Notes: generated from the letters alone by a model not told the origin. A stretch of 53,488 nucleotides of DNA from Streptomyces sp. ISL-100 (GCF_018614615.1 NZ_JAGGOK010000080.1:1-53488), one strand, 5' to 3'. Counted from the first letter of the stretch, positions 9,122-16,253 are shown. Made by a program: numbers and translations.

Positions 9122-10041
9122 ATGGCGCTATCGGGGACCAATTCAGCGGCGGCGCAGGGCCCGGACCGGTCCCCCGCGTGGGAGTTCCTGTTGCCCGCCG
9201 CTTCGGCGCCGGCGCGGCAGCGCGGCCGGACGTTGCAGTCGGCGCTGCGCGAGGCGGTCAGGTCGGGGCGGCTGGCAGCCGGGACGCGCATGCCGTCGAG
9301 CCGTGAGCTCGCGGCCGATCTCGGCGTCTCGCGCGGGCTGGTCACCGAGGCGTACGAACAACTCACCGCCGAGGGGTATCTGCGCACCGGGAGGGGCGCG
9401 GGAACGTGGGTCGGGGGCGCGGCACGGTCCGCCGCGCGCGAGGCGCGCGATCTGGCGCGGCGCGCCCCCGGCGTACGGGTCGACTTCCGCCCGGGAACGC
9501 CCGATCTCTCGCTCTTCCCGCGAACGGCCTGGGCGTCCACCCACCGGAGCGTTCTCGGGAACCTGCCGCACCATGCCCTCGGTTACCCCGATCCGCGCGG
9601 GCTGCCGGAGCTGCGCTCGGCCCTCGCCGGGCTGCTCACACGGCGCCGAGGTGCGGTCGCCGATCCCGAGAGGCTGCTGGTTTGTTCCGGTGTGGCGCAG
9701 GCGATGACGCTACTCGGCTTCGTCCTGCGGGAGCGGGAGCAGGGACGGGGACAGGCGAGCGTGGGGGTCGAGGACCCGGGCAGCCCGGAACACACGGCGC
9801 TGTTCGCGTCCGCCGGGGTCAGCGCTGTCCCATTGCCACTCGACGCCGGGGGACTGGCCACAGGGCCGTTGCACGACAGCGGGGTGCGCGCCGTGGTGAC
9901 CACGCCCGCCCATCAGTTCCCGCTGGGTATCGGCTACTCGGCGGAGCGCAGGGCGGAACTCCTCGGCTGGGCGCGCGCGGTGGACGGACTGGTCGTCGAG
10001 GACGACTACGACGGCGATTTCCGCTACGACCGCGCCCCGGT
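9122..10041 (+). pseudogene. MocR-type regulator (GntR-aminotransferase fusion), 5' part
   Basis: The first 306 codons of a MocR/PdxR-family gene. The GntR winged helix (LQSALREAVRSGRLAAGTRM, then PSSRELAADLGVSRGL) is followed by the class I aminotransferase-like domain, running through VVEDDYDGDFRYDRAP. Coding similarity stops abruptly at 10040-10041, where a mobile element begins. The same protein resumes at 19012. Full-length members are about 480 residues and bind PLP in the C-terminal part, so this half alone should be inactive as a sensor. It is divergent from the EamA exporter, the usual arrangement for a MocR regulator and its target. Confidence 0.92.
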
Positions 10042-10052
10042 GGACCCTACAC
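10031..10052. other. attL of the serine-recombinase element
   Basis: This is the junction between chromosomal MocR sequence (CGCGCCCCG) and element sequence (GGACCCTACACCC). The inferred crossover dinucleotide is GT at 10040-10041. Joining the bases left of this GT with those right of the GT at 19012-19013 gives the codons for DRAPVGALQG in one frame, the normal family sequence. The placement to the base is an inference from that restored frame, because serine recombinases usually leave only a very short identity. Confidence 0.75.
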
Positions 10053-10092
10053 CCTGGCAACTTGACATGTGTGCAGGTCAGCGCAGCGAGAA

Positions 10093-10132
10093 GCCCCGCC
10101 CATGCGCCACGGGGGCAGCGCACAGACGGGGC
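10093..10132 (-). terminator. Hairpin terminator at left end of element
   Basis: On the minus strand GCCCCG and CGGGGC arms flank a 28-nt loop and are followed by CTTCTC. It lies directly after the last gene of the leftward operon (stop at 10144). Similar GCCCC/GGGGC hairpins with a pyrimidine tail close other transcription units of this element. Confidence 0.5.
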
Positions 10133-10143
10133 CGTTGTGGGAC

Positions 10144-10326
10144 TCAGCGGTTCAGGTCCCTGTACTCGTCAAGTACCCGCAGCGCGGGCATGAGGCGGGG
10201 CAGGAAGCCCGGACAGCTCGTCTCCTTCGGGAGTGCCCAGGTGTGCCAGCACGACAGGCAGCAGATCACCCGCTCATGTTCAGGGTCGGGTACAGCGTCA
10301 CTGCCGCAATGCGGGCACTGAATCAT
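10144..10326 (-). CDS. Small zinc-ribbon protein, 60 aa
   Basis: Begins MIQCPHCGSDAVPDP and has two Cys pairs, CPHC and CLSC, spaced as in a zinc ribbon. A basic/Leu-rich tail (LPRLMPALRVLDEYRDLNR) follows. ATG 10326 is chosen over the upstream in-frame start because a GGAG is suitably spaced before it and the upstream start would run into the DUF397 stop. It starts 10 nt after the DUF397 gene, so the two are co-transcribed. It may be a DNA- or protein-binding accessory of the element. I know of no characterised homologue. Confidence 0.75.
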   Translation of the reverse strand: MIQCPHCGSDAVPDPEHERVICCLSCWHTWALPKETSCPGFLPRLMPALRVLDEYRDLNR

Positions 10327-10336
10327 GGGCCAACTC

Positions 10337-10546
10337 CTACGCCGACAGGTCGAACTCACCCAGCTTGGCACCGCTCAGGAAGTCGGTCCACTCAACGGCC
10401 GTGAACTCGACCGTCTGACCGGTCACGGAGTTGCGGACCGCCACCTTGTCAGGAACGTTGATCGCCACCTCGACGCACCGGCGGTCGTTGGGGTCGTACT
10501 TGCACGCGTTGGACGTGTGGAACTCGAATTCGGGGATTGCGGTCAT
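10337..10546 (-). CDS. DUF397 domain protein
   Basis: 69 aa, essentially one DUF397 domain: FEFHTSNACKYDPNDRRCVE, then VAINVPDKVAVRNSVTGQT and FTAVEWTDFLSGAKLGEFDL. The ATG at 10546 has AGGGA upstream. DUF397 proteins are abundant in Streptomyces and are normally encoded next to an XRE regulator of the WhiJ type that carries DUF5753. They act as small partners of that regulator in developmental or mobile-element switches. Here the only XRE gene is at 11661 and has a TPR-like body rather than DUF5753, so the pairing is unusual. It is co-transcribed with the 60-aa zinc protein downstream. Confidence 0.88.
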   Translation of the reverse strand: MTAIPEFEFHTSNACKYDPNDRRCVEVAINVPDKVAVRNSVTGQTVEFTAVEWTDFLSGAKLGEFDLSA

Positions 10547-10657
10547 GGTGCCTATCCCTTCGCCGTACGTGCGGGGAGACGGTCCCCGCGCCGTTCTGCG
10601 ACCCGCCCCGGCCACTCGACCTGTCCAGGGTTTCCGAAACCGGGGCGGGGGTTCTCA

Positions 10658-10725
10658 CCGTCCCTGCCGGGATTCCGAATCGAAGACGGGGGAGCCTCGA
10701 ATTCGGCTACGTCCGGCAGGGACGG
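10658..10725. repeat. Long hairpin with 13-bp perfect arms
   Basis: CCGTCCCTGCCGG at 10658-10670 and its exact complement at 10713-10725. A nearly matching inner pair (CCGAATCGA with TCGAATTCGG) extends the stem. It sits 3 nt beyond the stop of the 34-aa gene and 112 nt before the DUF397 start. It could end the upstream operon or act as a regulatory structure. There is no U-run, so a simple intrinsic terminator is not certain. Confidence 0.7.
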
Positions 10726-10728
10726 AGC

Positions 10729-10833
10729 TCATAGGGTGCCCGTAGCGGCAAGGGTGAGAATCACGCCGCAAGCGACGGCCACGCCGAATACGAAAATGGG
10801 CCAAGCGAAGCGGCCAACAACGCGCCTCACCAT
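10729..10833 (-). CDS. 34-aa single-pass membrane peptide
   Basis: The peptide has a basic N-terminus (MVRRVVGRFAW) and one hydrophobic helix of about 20 residues ending in LAATGTL. Its ATG overlaps the stop of the preceding zinc-protein gene in the tetranucleotide context ATGGTGA, so translation is coupled. The size, charge and single helix resemble phage or plasmid membrane peptides (spread, holin-like or type I toxin-like), but no family can be named. The last codons are followed immediately by the 10658-10725 hairpin. Part of a three-gene overlapping operon with 10827-11063 and 11060-11482. Confidence 0.75.
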   Translation of the reverse strand: MVRRVVGRFAWPIFVFGVAVACGVILTLAATGTL

Positions 10834-11063
10834 CGGATTGGCTCCAACTTCCCACCAGCGCAACGGGAGCACGCCACCTTGCATGTGCCCCGGCACGTCC
10901 GGCAGCCAGCAAATCCCCAGCAGTCAGGACACCTGACTTCACGGTGCCCAGTGCACTGCCCGCAATACTCCTTCGGTGGCCCTAGGGGCTCCGCTGCGGG
11001 CTTCTCCGGGGCTTTCCGGGACCATGGCTTACGAACGGGCGCAACGGCCGTTTGAGGGCTCAT
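10827..11063 (-). CDS. DnaJ-type zinc-finger protein, 78 aa
   Basis: A basic, Pro-rich N-terminal tail (residues 1-32) precedes four CxxC pairs arranged like the DnaJ Cys-rich domain: CGQC, CPDC, CRTC and CSRC, with Gly at the expected turns. No J domain is present. Small proteins of this kind are frequent in Streptomyces integrative elements, and their role is unknown. The start overlaps the previous gene's stop as ATGA (11060-11063), and its own stop overlaps the start of the 34-aa peptide. The three genes are therefore translationally coupled. Confidence 0.85.
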   Translation of the reverse strand: MSPQTAVAPVRKPWSRKAPEKPAAEPLGPPKEYCGQCTGHREVRCPDCWGFAGCRTCRGTCKVACSRCAGGKLEPIRW

Positions 11064-11482
11064 TTCCGGTCCACGGATCTGCGGTGCGGGTGGTTCTGCA
11101 ACTCCGCGTTGCAGCTCCGGACCGTGACGGGGCTCCCCGCCGTGCGGGCGGTCTCGCGCTGCTTGGCCAGTGCGGCACAGACACCACAGCCATCCACGGG
11201 CACGGGCTCAAGGTTGGGGTCCGGCAGCGCCGGGGCCGACGCGGTGTGCTCGTTGCAGACCATCAGAACCCGCCTTAGTCCGGACTCAACTTCCTTCAGC
11301 AGAAGGCGCGTTGGCTTGGCATACGGACCACGCGGCACCCATGAGGGCAGCGGTACCCGGTTAGGCAAGCTCACCGTGTCCGGCGTGAGTCGCCAGAAGT
11401 CGCCCCGGGCAACGCCCGTCTCAAGCTCCGTCGCGTCAACGTGGGGTACACGCTTCGGTAAGCCTTCCGCCATGGTCGCCAT
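11060..11482 (-). CDS. Hypothetical element protein, 140 aa
   Basis: First gene of the leftward three-gene operon. ATG 11482 has a GAGGGAG ribosome-binding site at good spacing; a second ATG at 11473 is less well placed. The N-terminal half is polar (GLPKRVPHVDATELETGVAR). The C-terminal half has a CGVC pair and further Cys and His residues (MVCNEH, RSCNAELQNHPHRR) that may bind a metal. It reads away from the XRE gene, so the 178-nt gap between them is a divergent control region. I do not recognise the family. Confidence 0.75.
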   Translation of the reverse strand: MATMAEGLPKRVPHVDATELETGVARGDFWRLTPDTVSLPNRVPLPSWVPRGPYAKPTRLLLKEVESGLRRVLMVCNEHTASAPALPDPNLEPVPVDGCGVCAALAKQRETARTAGSPVTVRSCNAELQNHPHRRSVDRK

Positions 11483-11558
11483 CCCGCTTGCTCCCTCAAC
11501 CGTCCGGTGCTGCTCTCGGGTGTTGGCCCAGAGAAGCGCGTGGAGTTGGTCAGCACCA

Positions 11559-11608
11559 CCGCAGAAAGGCCGCAGTTCCGCCGCACACCGGGCCGCACAC
11601 CGGCCGCA
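11559..11608 (+). promoter_or_regulatory. Five CCGCA iterons phased at 11-12 bp upstream of the XRE gene
   Basis: CCGCA begins at 11559, 11570, 11581, 11593 and 11604, with steps of 11, 11, 12 and 11 bp, so all copies face one side of the helix. Two central copies extend to CCGCACACCGG. The array ends 5 nt before the -10-like TACGCT. It looks like a cooperative operator for the element's switch, probably bound by the adjacent XRE protein (inference). Confidence 0.65.
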
Positions 11609-11613
11609 GTGGC

Positions 11614-11619
11614 TACGCT
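11614..11619 (+). promoter_or_regulatory. Putative -10 box of the XRE gene
   Basis: TACGCT lies 42 nt upstream of ATG 11661, directly after the phased CCGCA array. No convincing -35 box is visible, because the -35 position is occupied by the iterons. This fits a promoter controlled by a protein bound there. Confidence 0.4.
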
Positions 11620-11660
11620 GACCAGGGGCGGACAGGACCCGGACGGAGAGGACGGGCAGG

Positions 11661-12881
11661 ATGACCAGCAGGCGACGGAGATTCGCGGAGCGCCGGAAGG
11701 CGTGCGGATTGAATCAAGAGCAATTCGCGGAAGTGGTCGGCGTAGACCGTTCTACAGTCCAGCGCTGGGAAAAAGGCGACCATGGCCCACAGCCATGGCA
11801 AAGGCCAAAGATCGCTCAGGCTTTGGGCGTCACAGCCAAAGAGCTTGACGCGCTTCTCACTCCGGATGCCTACGCGCCCCAACAGCCTGCTAATGGATGG
11901 CTTGCCGTCACCGCGCCCGCTACTGACGACGAATTTGAAGCGTTTGAATTGGCGCGTCGCGTGGGGGCGAGCGACGTTGGGTCGGAAACCCTCGACCGAC
12001 TTGAACGCGCCTTTGACGAACTCGCCATGAAATATCCGGTGTCTCCGCCGCAAGCCCTTTTGGAACGTGTGCGGAAACACTCCGCGTATGTCGCGCACCT
12101 CATGGACGCACGCATGACCCTTGGTGAACAACGGCGCTTGTTCGTTGTCGGGGGCTGGTTTCAGCTATTGGGCGCGACGCTCCATATTGACCTTAACCAG
12201 GAGCACGCGGCTACGGCCCGGTTGCAGTCGGCTGCCACGCTTGCCCAGCACGCCGAACATTCTGAAATCCAAGCATGGTGCTACGAGACGGATGCTTGGC
12301 GAGTCCTGACAGACGGCGAATATGGTCGCGCACTTGAGCTGTCCCAAGTCGCGCAAAAGCTTGCCCCGGTAGGAAGTTCAGTTGCCATTCAGGCGACAGC
12401 TCAAGAGGGGAGGGCAAGAGCGCGCCTAGGTGAGACGAAAGAGACTTACGTTGCCATCGAACGGGTTCAGCGAATGTCGGCTGCACTCGTACCGAGAAAG
12501 GGAACCGAACACCACTACCAATACGACCCCGGTAAATCACTCGCCTACACGGCAACGACGCTAGCTTGGATTGGCGACCCTGCTGCCGAGACGTATGCGC
12601 GGGAAGTAATTGCCAGGCTGGCCCCCGCTGACGATATTCACAAATGGCCGCGTCGGGTGGCATCAGCCAATATCGATTTGGCTTTGGCTCTGCTTGGTGG
12701 TGACCGTCTGGACGAAGCGTGTAATGCAGCTCAGCGGGCAATAATGTCCGGTCGCATTGTCCCCTCGAACCATTGGCGTGCGCTTGAAGTCGTCAAGGCT
12801 GTGGAAACCCGGCAGTTGCCGGAAGCCCCAGACCTGCGGGAGGCGTACCAGGGCCTGAAAGCACTCGAAAGCGGTAGCTAG
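11661..12881 (+). CDS. XRE-family regulator with TPR-like C-terminal domain
   Basis: 406 aa. The N-terminal Cro/C1 helix-turn-helix occupies residues 1-65 (RRKACGLNQEQFAEVVGVDR, then STVQRWEKGDHGPQPWQRPK). The rest is alpha-helical with TPR-like pairs (EHAATARLQSAATLAQHAEH, YGRALELSQVAQKLAPVG). Peptide-binding TPR regulators of this shape control phage and conjugative switches in Gram-positive bacteria and development genes in Streptomyces. It is the only gene of the element's interior on the plus strand and is divergent from the small-protein operon that contains DUF397. Codon choice is noticeably richer in A/T than chromosomal genes. It probably acts as the element's maintenance/induction regulator. 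Confidence 0.88.
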   Translation: MTSRRRRFAERRKACGLNQEQFAEVVGVDRSTVQRWEKGDHGPQPWQRPKIAQALGVTAKELDALLTPDAYAPQQPANGWLAVTAPATDDEFEAFELARRVGASDVGSETLDRLERAFDELAMKYPVSPPQALLERVRKHSAYVAHLMDARMTLGEQRRLFVVGGWFQLLGATLHIDLNQEHAATARLQSAATLAQHAEHSEIQAWCYETDAWRVLTDGEYGRALELSQVAQKLAPVGSSVAIQATAQEGRARARLGETKETYVAIERVQRMSAALVPRKGTEHHYQYDPGKSLAYTATTLAWIGDPAAETYAREVIARLAPADDIHKWPRRVASANIDLALALLGGDRLDEACNAAQRAIMSGRIVPSNHWRALEVVKAVETRQLPEAPDLREAYQGLKALESGS

Positions 12882-13003
12882 CAGTGGGTCACTCTATGTA
12901 GCCAGGCTTTTCGCCGGCTGAACCTTGCAAAATTTGGACATAGCGGCATCACTCACCCCTCCTTGCCGACTGGCAATCACGCCTGGTGACAGAAATGCCG
13001 AAA

Positions 13004-13042
13004 GCCCCCAACGACCACCCAGCACGGGCAGCCATCGGGGGC
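13004..13042 (-). terminator. Hairpin terminator closing the capsid-side genes
   Basis: On the minus strand GCCCCC and GGGGGC arms enclose a 27-nt loop, followed by TTTC. It lies 6 nt beyond the stop at 13048. The ~120 nt between it and the XRE stop (12881) hold nothing else I can recognise. Confidence 0.55.
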
Positions 13043-13047
13043 AAGGG

Positions 13048-13215
13048 TCAGAAGTGCCGGGGGCAGCACCCGACCGTGAACAGGTCCAACGGGCTTGCTT
13101 CCGTGCGGAGTTCGAGCCGGTAGAGCATGGCGAAGACCGGCCACAGCGGGTGTGCCTCCGGAACTTCGCGCTCGGCCAACTCGCAGCACAGTTCCCGGAG
13201 TTCGTCACTCGCCAC
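13048..13215 (-). CDS. Small hypothetical protein, 55 aa
   Basis: Begins at GTG 13215 with VASDELRELCCELAERE and ends CCPRHF. It is mostly helical, with a CC pair near each end. The start lies inside the end of the preceding gene (CGTGGCGAGTGA), so the two are coupled. A longer in-frame reading exists upstream, but that stretch has the composition of a shadow frame of the zinc-ribbon gene. No family is recognised. Confidence 0.6.
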   Translation of the reverse strand: MASDELRELCCELAEREVPEAHPLWPVFAMLYRLELRTEASPLDLFTVGCCPRHF

Positions 13216-13605
13216 GGCGGTACGCATCCAGAGCAACGACGGCAGCCGCGCGGGCAGCGTCGATGGGGTCGGCCGAAGCGGCAGGGTCGGCCGTCTTCTC
13301 GTGTGCCGACAAGGCCGCGTCGAGCTGCCCCAGGAATCGCAAGAGCGGGTGTGCCACGGGCACGCCGGACGAACCGGGGACCGTGACGCGATCTGAGCGG
13401 CTACGGCGTCCCAGACGGCCCGGAGTGCCGGGTAGCGCTCCGCGTCCGCTGAGACGGACTCAGGGCGATTCTTGGATGCCGTGGCGGTTGCCTTCCGGTT
13501 GCGTGCTGCCGCCTTCCGGTGCGCCTCGCTGCAATAGCGGGTACGCCGATCGGCATCAGAGGGAATCGGCGCATCGCACGGGGCGTGCGCGCACCTTCGT
13601 TTCAT
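13205..13605 (-). pseudogene. Zinc-ribbon element protein, single-base frameshift
   Basis: Begins MKRRCAHAPCDAPIPSDADR with CAHAPC and RYCSEAHRKAA, the Cys/His pattern of short DNA-associated zinc ribbons common in actinobacterial mobile elements. After AVWDAVAAQI the coding pattern moves to another frame, continuing VTVPGSSGVPVAHPLLRFLG and ending DAYRRGE at 13205. One missing base near 13384-13390 (ATCGC followed by GTCACG) explains it. Repair would give about 133 aa. An AAAGG precedes ATG 13605. Either real decay or an assembly error. Confidence 0.65.
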
Positions 13606-13771
13606 GCGCTTGCCTTTCGAGTTAGCGGACAGTCTGGAAAGGCTTGTCCGGGACGGACGCGTTTTCCGTGCTGGGACCGGGATCGCTGAGCGGCAATGAC
13701 GGGAACTTTCGACCCGCATACGCCCTGCCTCAGCGAGGATCAGCACGAGTCACCCTGAATCATTCGCGTGA

Positions 13772-14191
13772 TCACGAGTCAAGAGCAAGGGCGGCAATGC
13801 TTGCAGTGAATGACCCACGCATCCGACGTGAGTCGCGCTCAGCGTCGGAAGGTATCTTGTCCTTCGGCGCGTACGAGTAGCGCGGGCAGGATCGGCAGCG
13901 TGCCGGAACCCATTGCCTGTCATCTTCGCTGAGCACTGCGCGACCATCCGGCCGAACCCACGCCGGGCGCATCCAGGATGACCACTCGCTGAACTCTTCA
14001 CCTGTGCCCGGAATCTCGCGCACCTTGAAGGCGAGTAGTCGTCCGTCACTGAGTTTATGGGGAGTGCCTACCTTTCGACCCCACCCCTTTTCGATGAGGT
14101 ACCCCCCTACATCGGCGGGACACTTCACGCGCATACCCGCCCCCAGGGGCACACTGTCAATGTGCACCCCTGAGAGCAGTTCAACGAACAT
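13772..14191 (-). CDS. Hypothetical element protein, 139 aa, downstream of capsid gene
   Basis: Begins MFVELLSGVHIDSVPLGAGM. A central segment (SEWSSWMRPAWVRPDGRAVL) is rich in Trp, and a CRSC pair precedes a basic C-terminal tail. It starts 5 nt after the 58-aa gene and belongs to the capsid transcription unit. Position after the capsid gene would suit a head-completion or decoration protein, but the sequence gives no direct support and the CRSC pair suggests metal or nucleic-acid binding instead. Family unknown. Confidence 0.7.
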   Translation of the reverse strand: MFVELLSGVHIDSVPLGAGMRVKCPADVGGYLIEKGWGRKVGTPHKLSDGRLLAFKVREIPGTGEEFSEWSSWMRPAWVRPDGRAVLSEDDRQWVPARCRSCPRYSYAPKDKIPSDAERDSRRMRGSFTASIAALALDS

Positions 14192-14196
14192 AGGTA

Positions 14197-14373
14197 TTAG
14201 GCCAGTTCGGCAAGCTCAGTGGAGAGAAGCCACTCAGCCTCACCCTTCGGCACGTTGTACGTCTCGCCGTTCTCAAGGACGTGAGAGGGGATGCCGTTAT
14301 TGGTCGGGCCGTAACTCATATAGCCGGTCATGCGGACAGTCACGGTCGGCTCAGTGGTGTTGAAGAAAGACAT
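14197..14373 (-). CDS. Small hypothetical protein, 58 aa, adjoining capsid gene
   Basis: Begins MSFFNTTEPTVTVRMTGYMS and ends WLLSTELAELA. It looks beta-rich in the first two thirds, then short helical. ATG 14373 has a GGAG at suitable spacing and lies 14 nt after the capsid stop. Small beta-rich genes directly following a major capsid gene are often capsid cement or head-tail connector proteins. That reading is positional only. Confidence 0.7.
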   Translation of the reverse strand: MSFFNTTEPTVTVRMTGYMSYGPTNNGIPSHVLENGETYNVPKGEAEWLLSTELAELA

Positions 14374-14387
14374 GGGTTGAACTCCTA

Positions 14388-15560
14388 TTAGGCAGAGACG
14401 GTGATCTTGCAGACAGCGGCAGCGTTCGGGACAGCGATTGCGGCGCGGGCAATCGCGCGGACAGCCGTGCCGTCCTTGAGGAATCCGAACTGTTCGGATA
14501 TCTGGAAACCGGCATCCTTGCGCCAAACGGCAAAGACCTGATCCGCCTCATAGGCGAGAATGTCAGCGTCCGGCATGAACGAAGAAAGCCAAACCGGCAC
14601 GCCGAGGATCGACCGCTGAATGCCAGCAGTAGGCGAACCAGCCGACTCACTCAGAAGCGGCTTGAGCGAACCGGACGCCTCACACAGCGCCATAAGACCG
14701 GCCCACGCGGTGGGGCTCATCACAATTGCGGTGGCCTTCGCATTCGCCGCTTCCAGCTTGCCGAAAGCCGTGACGAAGGGGTCAAGGTCCTTGAGTCCAC
14801 CGACGACAGCGTGAGTCTGGATACCGGCAGTCTGAGCAATTCCGGTGAAGCCCTTACCGGCCCCGGTGCCAACCAGCGCCTCACGGTCGAAGCCCAGCGC
14901 GACGGAACGGAGAAGCGACTTCGCGACAGGGTTGAGGAAGCTCGAACCCCCGTCCTGCACAAGCTCGTTGGCGAGCATGTCAGCGGCAGCAATCTTCTTC
15001 GGCGTCACCTTGAGCGGGTCAGCGCCGAAACCACCCGTAGGCAGGTCGTCAAGCTCACCGACGAACCCAGCCGAGAAGTCCGAGCGGATCACGGGAAACG
15101 CGTACGTCTCCGCACTGGTCTGGACGCGCTGAACGCCGCTCTGCATGACGACCGACTGAGGCGCGAGAAGGTCAACGAAGTTGCGGGCCGTCTCTTCGGG
15201 AGAGAACGCCTTACCGGTGCCGGTCGTGGTAATTCCACGCGACTCGGAGATAGACCGGCTCAGCATCTCCCCAGCGCTCACGCCAGGAACAGTGGACCGG
15301 TTGGGGGAAAGGCCGCGCGTAGTCCCCATCTCGTGAAGCGGGGACGTGACTCGCATGGCCATTTCCTCAGCGACAGACGCGGCAATGTGACGCTTGGCGT
15401 TGTCGTCGTCCTCCTTGATGTCGTCCAGTAGGCGCGTCTCTTCGTTCCGCTCAGGGGAAGTGAGCGAACGCTTCCCCACTCGGTCCGTTAGTTCGCGAAG
15501 CTTGTTAGTCGCGACTTCCCGCTTCTCAAAGGCGATGCGTGCGATCTCGGCATGATTCAC
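14388..15560 (-). CDS. HK97-fold phage major capsid protein
   Basis: 390 aa. Residues 1-60 form a charged coiled-coil delta-domain (RIAFEKREVATNKLRELTDR, then LTSPERNEETRLLDDIKEDD), followed by a linker of about 50 residues. The HK97 capsid body contains FPVIRSDFSAGFVGELDDLP, VTPKKIAAADMLANELVQD, and the LGFDREALVGTGAGKGFTGI turn seen in this family. GTG 15560 has AAGGGG upstream; extension to ATG 15746 would run through the terminator hairpins. Phage relatives are usually matured by a protease encoded beside them, and none is here. It should form a shell, probably with helper-phage parts. Confidence 0.92.
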   Translation of the reverse strand: MNHAEIARIAFEKREVATNKLRELTDRVGKRSLTSPERNEETRLLDDIKEDDDNAKRHIAASVAEEMAMRVTSPLHEMGTTRGLSPNRSTVPGVSAGEMLSRSISESRGITTTGTGKAFSPEETARNFVDLLAPQSVVMQSGVQRVQTSAETYAFPVIRSDFSAGFVGELDDLPTGGFGADPLKVTPKKIAAADMLANELVQDGGSSFLNPVAKSLLRSVALGFDREALVGTGAGKGFTGIAQTAGIQTHAVVGGLKDLDPFVTAFGKLEAANAKATAIVMSPTAWAGLMALCEASGSLKPLLSESAGSPTAGIQRSILGVPVWLSSFMPDADILAYEADQVFAVWRKDAGFQISEQFGFLKDGTAVRAIARAAIAVPNAAAVCKITVSA

Positions 15561-15597
15561 CGAAGGCCCCTTACTATCCTCTTGAAGGCAACAGAAA

Positions 15598-15628
15598 GGC
15601 CCGGACTGTGAAATTGCAGGTCCGAGCC
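15598..15628 (-). terminator. Hairpin between the 169-aa gene and the capsid gene
   Basis: On the minus strand GGCTCGGAC pairs with GTCCGGGCC around a 13-nt loop (one mismatch) and is followed by TTTCTG. It lies about 57 nt beyond the stop at 15685 and 38 nt upstream of the capsid start. Confidence 0.5.
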
Positions 15629-15659
15629 GGCTGGGGGCTGAGATGAAATTCTCCGAAAG

Positions 15660-15672
15660 CCCCTTCAAGGGG
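15660..15672 (-). terminator. Short hairpin after the 169-aa gene
   Basis: On the minus strand CCCC-TTGAA-GGGG is followed by CTTTC. It is a compact companion of the hairpin at 15598-15628, 12 nt past the stop at 15685. Confidence 0.4.
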
Positions 15673-15684
15673 ATTAGTAAACGT

Positions 15685-16194
15685 CTACGCGGCCTTGTTC
15701 TGAGCGCGCCTTTTCGCGGCCCATTCGCGCTTACGCTGCCGCTCACGCTCCACCTTGCAGCCGGAGCAATACAGCGGCCAACGGCGCTTCTGCCCTTCCG
15801 GACGCTTCTCCTCGTAGGCCTGGTGACACATCAGGCACGCGCCCGTGAAGACCTTCACGCCCTCCACCACGCAGATAGTTCCGCCCTTCGTCGTCCAAGG
15901 CATGGGGCGCGCTTCGCGGCGACGGATGATCAGCCGAGAGCGGAGCACGTCCCTACGCAGCGCGGGCGGGAATTCCCACAAGGGCCGGAACGGATCGGCT
16001 ATGAGCCGGTACGAGCCACGGGCAAAGCCAGAACGCACTCCTACCGGTCCACTCTCGCCCTGCATTGAGCGACTGGTGTCCCACTGCATGAACGCCCGGA
16101 CAAGCGCGGGGTCTCTGTGCTCGGTCAGTTCGTCAGGAGAGTCAATGAGCGCCTCAATCTCGTTCTCTGTCACGCCAGTTGGGTTGTAGTACAT
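15685..16194 (-). CDS. Hypothetical element protein with C-terminal zinc finger, 169 aa
   Basis: Begins MYYNPTGVTENEIEALIDSP. The centre (RGSYRLIADPFRPLWEFPPA) has no motif I know. The last third has CLMCH and YCSGCK, a CxxC-CxxC zinc finger, followed by a very basic tail (ERQRKREWAAKRRAQNKAA) that suggests nucleic-acid binding. ATG 16194 is chosen because the longer frame upstream passes through a strong terminator at 16227-16248. It sits between the unknown 201-aa gene and the capsid gene. It is not an evident HNH nuclease, since the HNH residues are missing. Confidence 0.7.
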   Translation of the reverse strand: MYYNPTGVTENEIEALIDSPDELTEHRDPALVRAFMQWDTSRSMQGESGPVGVRSGFARGSYRLIADPFRPLWEFPPALRRDVLRSRLIIRRREARPMPWTTKGGTICVVEGVKVFTGACLMCHQAYEEKRPEGQKRRWPLYCSGCKVERERQRKREWAAKRRAQNKAA

Positions 16195-16226
16195 GCGGGA
16201 GCCATCCTGTCTGCGGGCATAGAAAA

Positions 16227-16248
16227 GCCCCGGTTGAGAAGCCGGGGC
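16227..16248 (-). terminator. Strong Rho-independent-type terminator
   Basis: On the minus strand a GCCCCGG stem, an 8-nt loop, CCGGGGC and then TTTTC. It lies 6 nt past the stop of the 201-aa gene (16254) and separates it from the 169-aa gene. It is the clearest of the element's terminators. Confidence 0.75.
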
Positions 16249-16253
16249 AGAGG

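Noticed and set aside
15685..16194. HNH endonuclease (common next to capsid genes)
   Set aside because: The C-terminal CxxC pairs are there, but the H-N-H residues of the nuclease motif are not visible.
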